Under the pieces are notes generated by a model. That model made no database searches. It saw only the letters and a program-made list of their open reading frames with translations, and was not told the DNA's origin. A DNA stretch of 64,000 bases from Vibrio parahaemolyticus (GTDB taxonomy: Bacteria > Pseudomonadota > Gammaproteobacteria > Enterobacterales > Vibrionaceae), in NCBI RefSeq assembly GCF_900460535.1, contig NZ_UHIL01000001.1, positions 1,240,001 to 1,304,000 on the forward strand. Reading direction: 5' to 3'. This document shows positions 61,686 to 64,000 of this stretch, one piece after another. The position numbers and the translations under genes were made by a program. Within the stretch, counting starts at the first letter, position 1, and each line of letters begins with the position of its first letter.

Positions 61686-61793
61686 ATGTGGTATTTCGCA
61701 TGGATTCTAGGTGTACTACTTGCTTGTGCATTCGGTATCATCAACGCTCTTTGGTTAGAGCACTCAGAAATGATGGACAAAGACAGTGAGTAA
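61686..61793 (+). CDS. cydX: Cytochrome bd-I oxidase small subunit CydX
   Basis: 35 aa single-span membrane protein too short for many gene finders. Sequence MWYFAWILGVLLACAFGIIN..., ending MMDKDSE, follows the CydX pattern (MWYFAWILG, then E/D at the end). CydX stabilises CydAB. AAGGAG lies at 61674-61679, and ybgE starts inside its last codons. Confidence 0.95.
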   Translation: MWYFAWILGVLLACAFGIINALWLEHSEMMDKDSE

Positions 61794-62088
61794 TTTCGCT
61801 GACAAGGTAGCGAAGTTTCACGAACCAATGGATAAGACTCTGTTAAGAGTCTTATCCCTCATCCTTGGCTTTATGCACGTAGGATTGGTGATGTGGGATC
61901 CAGAAGCGTACCATCAAGCGATTGGTGGCTTTAACGCAGTGATCGCCCCGGCACTGATTTGGGCATTGTGCTCAAGTATGGTGTTCGGCGTAGGCTTCAA
62001 ACCGAGAAATTGGTACTGGCAATTGTTGTTTAGCCCTTACTTCTCGTTAGCTATCTTAATTTATCTAACTGCGCTTTATTTCATGTAA
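61786..62088 (+). CDS. ybgE: Cyd operon protein YbgE
   Basis: 100 aa membrane protein with three hydrophobic segments (about 22-38, 50-68 and 78-98). It matches the YbgE family (LRVLSLILGFMHVGLVMWDPEAYHQAIGGFNAV). The start is GTG 61786, overlapping cydX by eight bases. Function unknown; always linked to cyd genes. Confidence 0.9.
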   Translation: MSNFADKVAKFHEPMDKTLLRVLSLILGFMHVGLVMWDPEAYHQAIGGFNAVIAPALIWALCSSMVFGVGFKPRNWYWQLLFSPYFSLAILIYLTALYFM

Positions 62089-62130
62089 ATTGAATTACAT
62101 TGCAATAAAGTTGGTTATTAAATCATCGAG

Positions 62131-62166
62131 TAAAAGCCGGGCAGTTTGTCTGGCTTTTATTTTTTC
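62131..62166 (+). terminator. cyd operon terminator
   Basis: AAAAGCCGGGCA / TGTCTGGCTTTT (two G-U pairs, 62132-62158), then ATTTTTT. Confidence 0.85.
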
Positions 62167-62260
62167 TACAAAAATCAAAAATATTCCTTCCGTTCAGTAC
62201 CAATTGCTGTTGCTTCAGTTATAGTAACCACTTTAAAGAATTGAATATATTGGTACTCCC

Positions 62261-62680
62261 TTGCAAGGCACATCAAATCCCTTCCGCTGGCCGATCACCG
62301 TGTACTATGAAGACACCGATGCGGGCGGCGTTGTATATCATTCAAACTATTTAAAATTCTTTGAGCGCGCGCGTACTGAGATGTTGCGTGCAAAAGGCAT
62401 TTCTCAACATGTGTTACTGGAACAAAATATTGGCTTTGTTGTCCGACACATGGATATCGATTTTAAACAAGGGGCGAGACTGGACGAACAGTTGACAGTA
62501 TTAACCCGAGTGTCAGAAATAAAACGTGCGTCTTTGCAATTCTGTCAAGAGTTGGTCAATGATCAAGGCAAGATATTGTGCAAGGCCTTTGTTAAGGTAG
62601 CATGTATCGATAATAAGAAAATGAAACCAATAGCTATTCCAACATTTATCAATTCGGAGCTAATAAATAGTGACTGCTGA
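62261..62680 (+). CDS. ybgC: Tol-Pal system-associated acyl-CoA thioesterase YbgC
   Basis: 139 aa hot-dog-fold thioesterase. Motif [29 protein letters not shown], with the catalytic Asp in DTDAGGVVY. First gene of the tol operon. The start is taken as TTG 62261 because the family N-terminus begins about there; no clear ribosome site is seen, so the start is uncertain. It overlaps tolQ by 11 bases. Confidence 0.92.
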   Translation: MQGTSNPFRWPITVYYEDTDAGGVVYHSNYLKFFERARTEMLRAKGISQHVLLEQNIGFVVRHMDIDFKQGARLDEQLTVLTRVSEIKRASLQFCQELVNDQGKILCKAFVKVACIDNKKMKPIAIPTFINSELINSDC

Positions 62681-63368
62681 TATTTCCATTTTAGATCTCT
62701 TTCTTCAGGCCAGTCTGTTGGTAAAACTTGTGATGCTGACATTGCTAGGCATGTCAATCGCGTCATGGGCAATGATCATCAAGCGTAGCAAAGTGCTTTC
62801 CCAAGCATCAAAAAATGCAGAGCAATTTGAAGACAAATTCTGGTCAGGTACAGACCTTTCCCAACTTTACCAAAAAGTGAAAGGGCGCAAAGACGAGATC
62901 GCAGGTACAGAAGAAATCTTCTACGCAGGTTTCACAGAATTTGCTCGTTTACGTAAGAGCAATGCGAACTCACCAGCATACATTATGGAAGGCACAGGTC
63001 GCGCGATGCGTGTTGCTGTTGCGCGTGAAGTTGATGAGCTTGAAACAAGCCTACCTTTCTTAGCAACTGTCGGTTCAATCAGCCCATACATTGGTTTGTT
63101 TGGTACTGTTTGGGGCATCATGCATGCGTTTATCGCACTGGGTGAAGTGAAACAAGCAACGCTTTCTATGGTTGCCCCAGGTATCGCAGAAGCGTTGATC
63201 GCGACTGCTATGGGTCTATTCGCAGCAATTCCTGCGGTAATGGCTTATAACCGACTAAGCAACAAAGTAAGTAAGCTGGAACATACTTACGCAACATTTT
63301 CAGAAGAATTCCACAGCATCCTTCATCGTCAAGCGATGGCTGGCCGAGACAGCGCGGATAAGGAATAA
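62670..63368 (+). CDS. tolQ: Tol-Pal system protein TolQ
   Basis: 232 aa inner-membrane protein of the proton-driven TolQRA motor, which keeps the outer membrane anchored and helps cell constriction. Three membrane segments: near 14-35, 137-160 and 170-192, including [13 protein letters not shown] and [26 protein letters not shown]. Start GTG 62670 lies inside ybgC, so the genes are coupled. tolR follows after three bases. Confidence 0.96.
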   Translation: MTADISILDLFLQASLLVKLVMLTLLGMSIASWAMIIKRSKVLSQASKNAEQFEDKFWSGTDLSQLYQKVKGRKDEIAGTEEIFYAGFTEFARLRKSNANSPAYIMEGTGRAMRVAVAREVDELETSLPFLATVGSISPYIGLFGTVWGIMHAFIALGEVKQATLSMVAPGIAEALIATAMGLFAAIPAVMAYNRLSNKVSKLEHTYATFSEEFHSILHRQAMAGRDSADKE

Positions 63369-63371
63369 AGC

Positions 63372-63815
63372 ATGGCGGGTTATCAACCTAAAAAGCGAAA
63401 AATGACGGCAGAGATTAACGTCGTTCCTTATATTGACGTAATGCTTGTGCTGTTAATTATTTTTATGGCGACCGCTCCGTTTGTAACTCAAGGCGTAGAT
63501 GTCGATCTACCAAAGACATCAAATGCAACTCCTGCTCAAGAACTTGCAGGGGATACCGATAGCAGCTTCATCATCATTGAAATCGATCGTGACGGCAATT
63601 TAGGCCTAAGCGTGAACGATGAAGAAGTGCAACGTGGTCTTTCACTGCAAGATGTCATTGTTCGAGTTAAAGCAGAGCGTTCCATCAAACCTGATTCACC
63701 AGTCGCAGTAGGCGGCGATGCAGCGACGCCATACGCTGATGTTGTCCTTTTACTTGATGAATTGAGTCGTGCTGGAATCCCTAAAGTAGGGCTCCTGACC
63801 GATATTAGGGAATAA
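63372..63815 (+). CDS. tolR: Tol-Pal system protein TolR
   Basis: 147 aa ExbD/TolR family protein with one membrane segment, VVPYIDVMLVLLIIFMATAPFV. Its Asp in PYIDVMLVL is the proton-path residue. The periplasmic part ends with PKVGLLTDIRE. It starts three bases after tolQ; tolA follows 12 bases after. Confidence 0.96.
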   Translation: MAGYQPKKRKMTAEINVVPYIDVMLVLLIIFMATAPFVTQGVDVDLPKTSNATPAQELAGDTDSSFIIIEIDRDGNLGLSVNDEEVQRGLSLQDVIVRVKAERSIKPDSPVAVGGDAATPYADVVLLLDELSRAGIPKVGLLTDIRE

Positions 63816-63827
63816 ACGTCAATATTC

Positions 63828-64000
63828 ATGAAAGACAAAAAGAAACAATCGAAAGAGTACACTAAACCGATAGTCATATCGGTAGGTCTGCATGCTCTCT
63901 TGGTAGCAGCATTGCTCTGGGGTACTGATTTTGCCATGACCAAACCTGAGCCAACTGGACAGATGGTTCAGGCTGTCGTGATAGACCCTAAACTGGTGCA
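63828..64000 (+). CDS. tolA: TolA, 5' end only
   Basis: The first 57 codons of TolA are present. They show a basic cytoplasmic tail (MKDKKKQSKEYTKP), a membrane anchor (IVISVGLHALLVAALLWGT) and the beginning of the periplasmic part. The anchor contacts TolQR; the rest spans the periplasm. The gene runs off the window. Confidence 0.88.
   Translation, partial: MKDKKKQSKEYTKPIVISVGLHALLVAALLWGTDFAMTKPEPTGQMVQAVVIDPKLV

Overview
This window is a stretch of a gammaproteobacterial chromosome that looks like Vibrio, probably the Harveyi clade (V. parahaemolyticus / V. alginolyticus relatives). The evidence is gene content and order: mukF-mukE-mukB, a monomeric isocitrate dehydrogenase beside rluE, infA-bpt-aat, glgC-glgA, tfoY behind a cyclic-di-GMP riboswitch, torD/torR, cmoA-cmoB, the Tol operon and a cydABX-ybgE operon. 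The species call is inference. I see no insertion sequence, prophage, integron, CRISPR array, rRNA or tRNA; this is mostly core chromosome.

Layout. 1-2.6 kb: end of a HisP-type ATPase gene, then a binding protein and two permeases of a basic amino-acid ABC importer. 2.75-5.5 kb: a large lipoprotein metalloprotease of ImpA/M60 type. 5.6-10 kb, minus strand: xthA, then the tight run dinG - TSUP permease - priC - rsmS (rsmS is only 54 codons). 10-12.5 kb: an AT-rich leader, an outer-membrane porin and a DUF2057 periplasmic protein. 12.6-19.5 kb: rluE / icd divergent pair, cspD, clpS-clpA. 19.6-24.7 kb: a beta-lactamase-fold lipoprotein with a probable 3' frameshift, infA, bpt-aat, a glycine-zipper protein, aroA and yciN. 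25-33 kb: topA, glgC-glgA, an alpha/beta hydrolase, a DUF2007 protein and a TVP38 membrane protein. 33-37.4 kb: tfoY with its riboswitch, purR, torD and torR. 37.5-45.7 kb: elyC, then cmoM-mukF-mukE-mukB. 45.8-49.4 kb: a 50-aa unknown protein and a three-gene module (ATP-grasp ligase, inactive transglutaminase with membrane helices, retropepsin-like lipoprotein). 49.6-54.5 kb: cmoA, cmoB, yecE and aspS. 54.6-58.5 kb: ruvC, a chemoreceptor-like gene, ruvA-ruvB. 58.9-64 kb: cydA-cydB-cydX-ybgE, then ybgC-tolQ-tolR and the start of tolA.

How the genes work together. Several clusters are functional units: genome maintenance (xthA, dinG, priC, topA, ruvABC, mukFEB), proteolysis by the N-degron route (aat and bpt add leucine/phenylalanine; ClpS delivers such substrates to ClpAP), wobble-uridine modification (cmoA, cmoB, cmoM), glycogen synthesis (glgC, glgA), and envelope maintenance (tolQRA, elyC, DUF2057 protein, porin). 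Low-oxygen respiration is represented by cytochrome bd with two perfect FNR sites and by the TMAO-related torD/torR.

Most interesting points: the tfoY leader, where an open reading frame starts inside the riboswitch and ends across the tfoY start codon; the poorly characterised three-gene ligase/transglutaminase/retropepsin module; a chemoreceptor gene placed between ruvC and ruvA; a large potential RNA structure between cspD and clpS; and the likely one-base frameshift at the end of the serine hydrolase gene.
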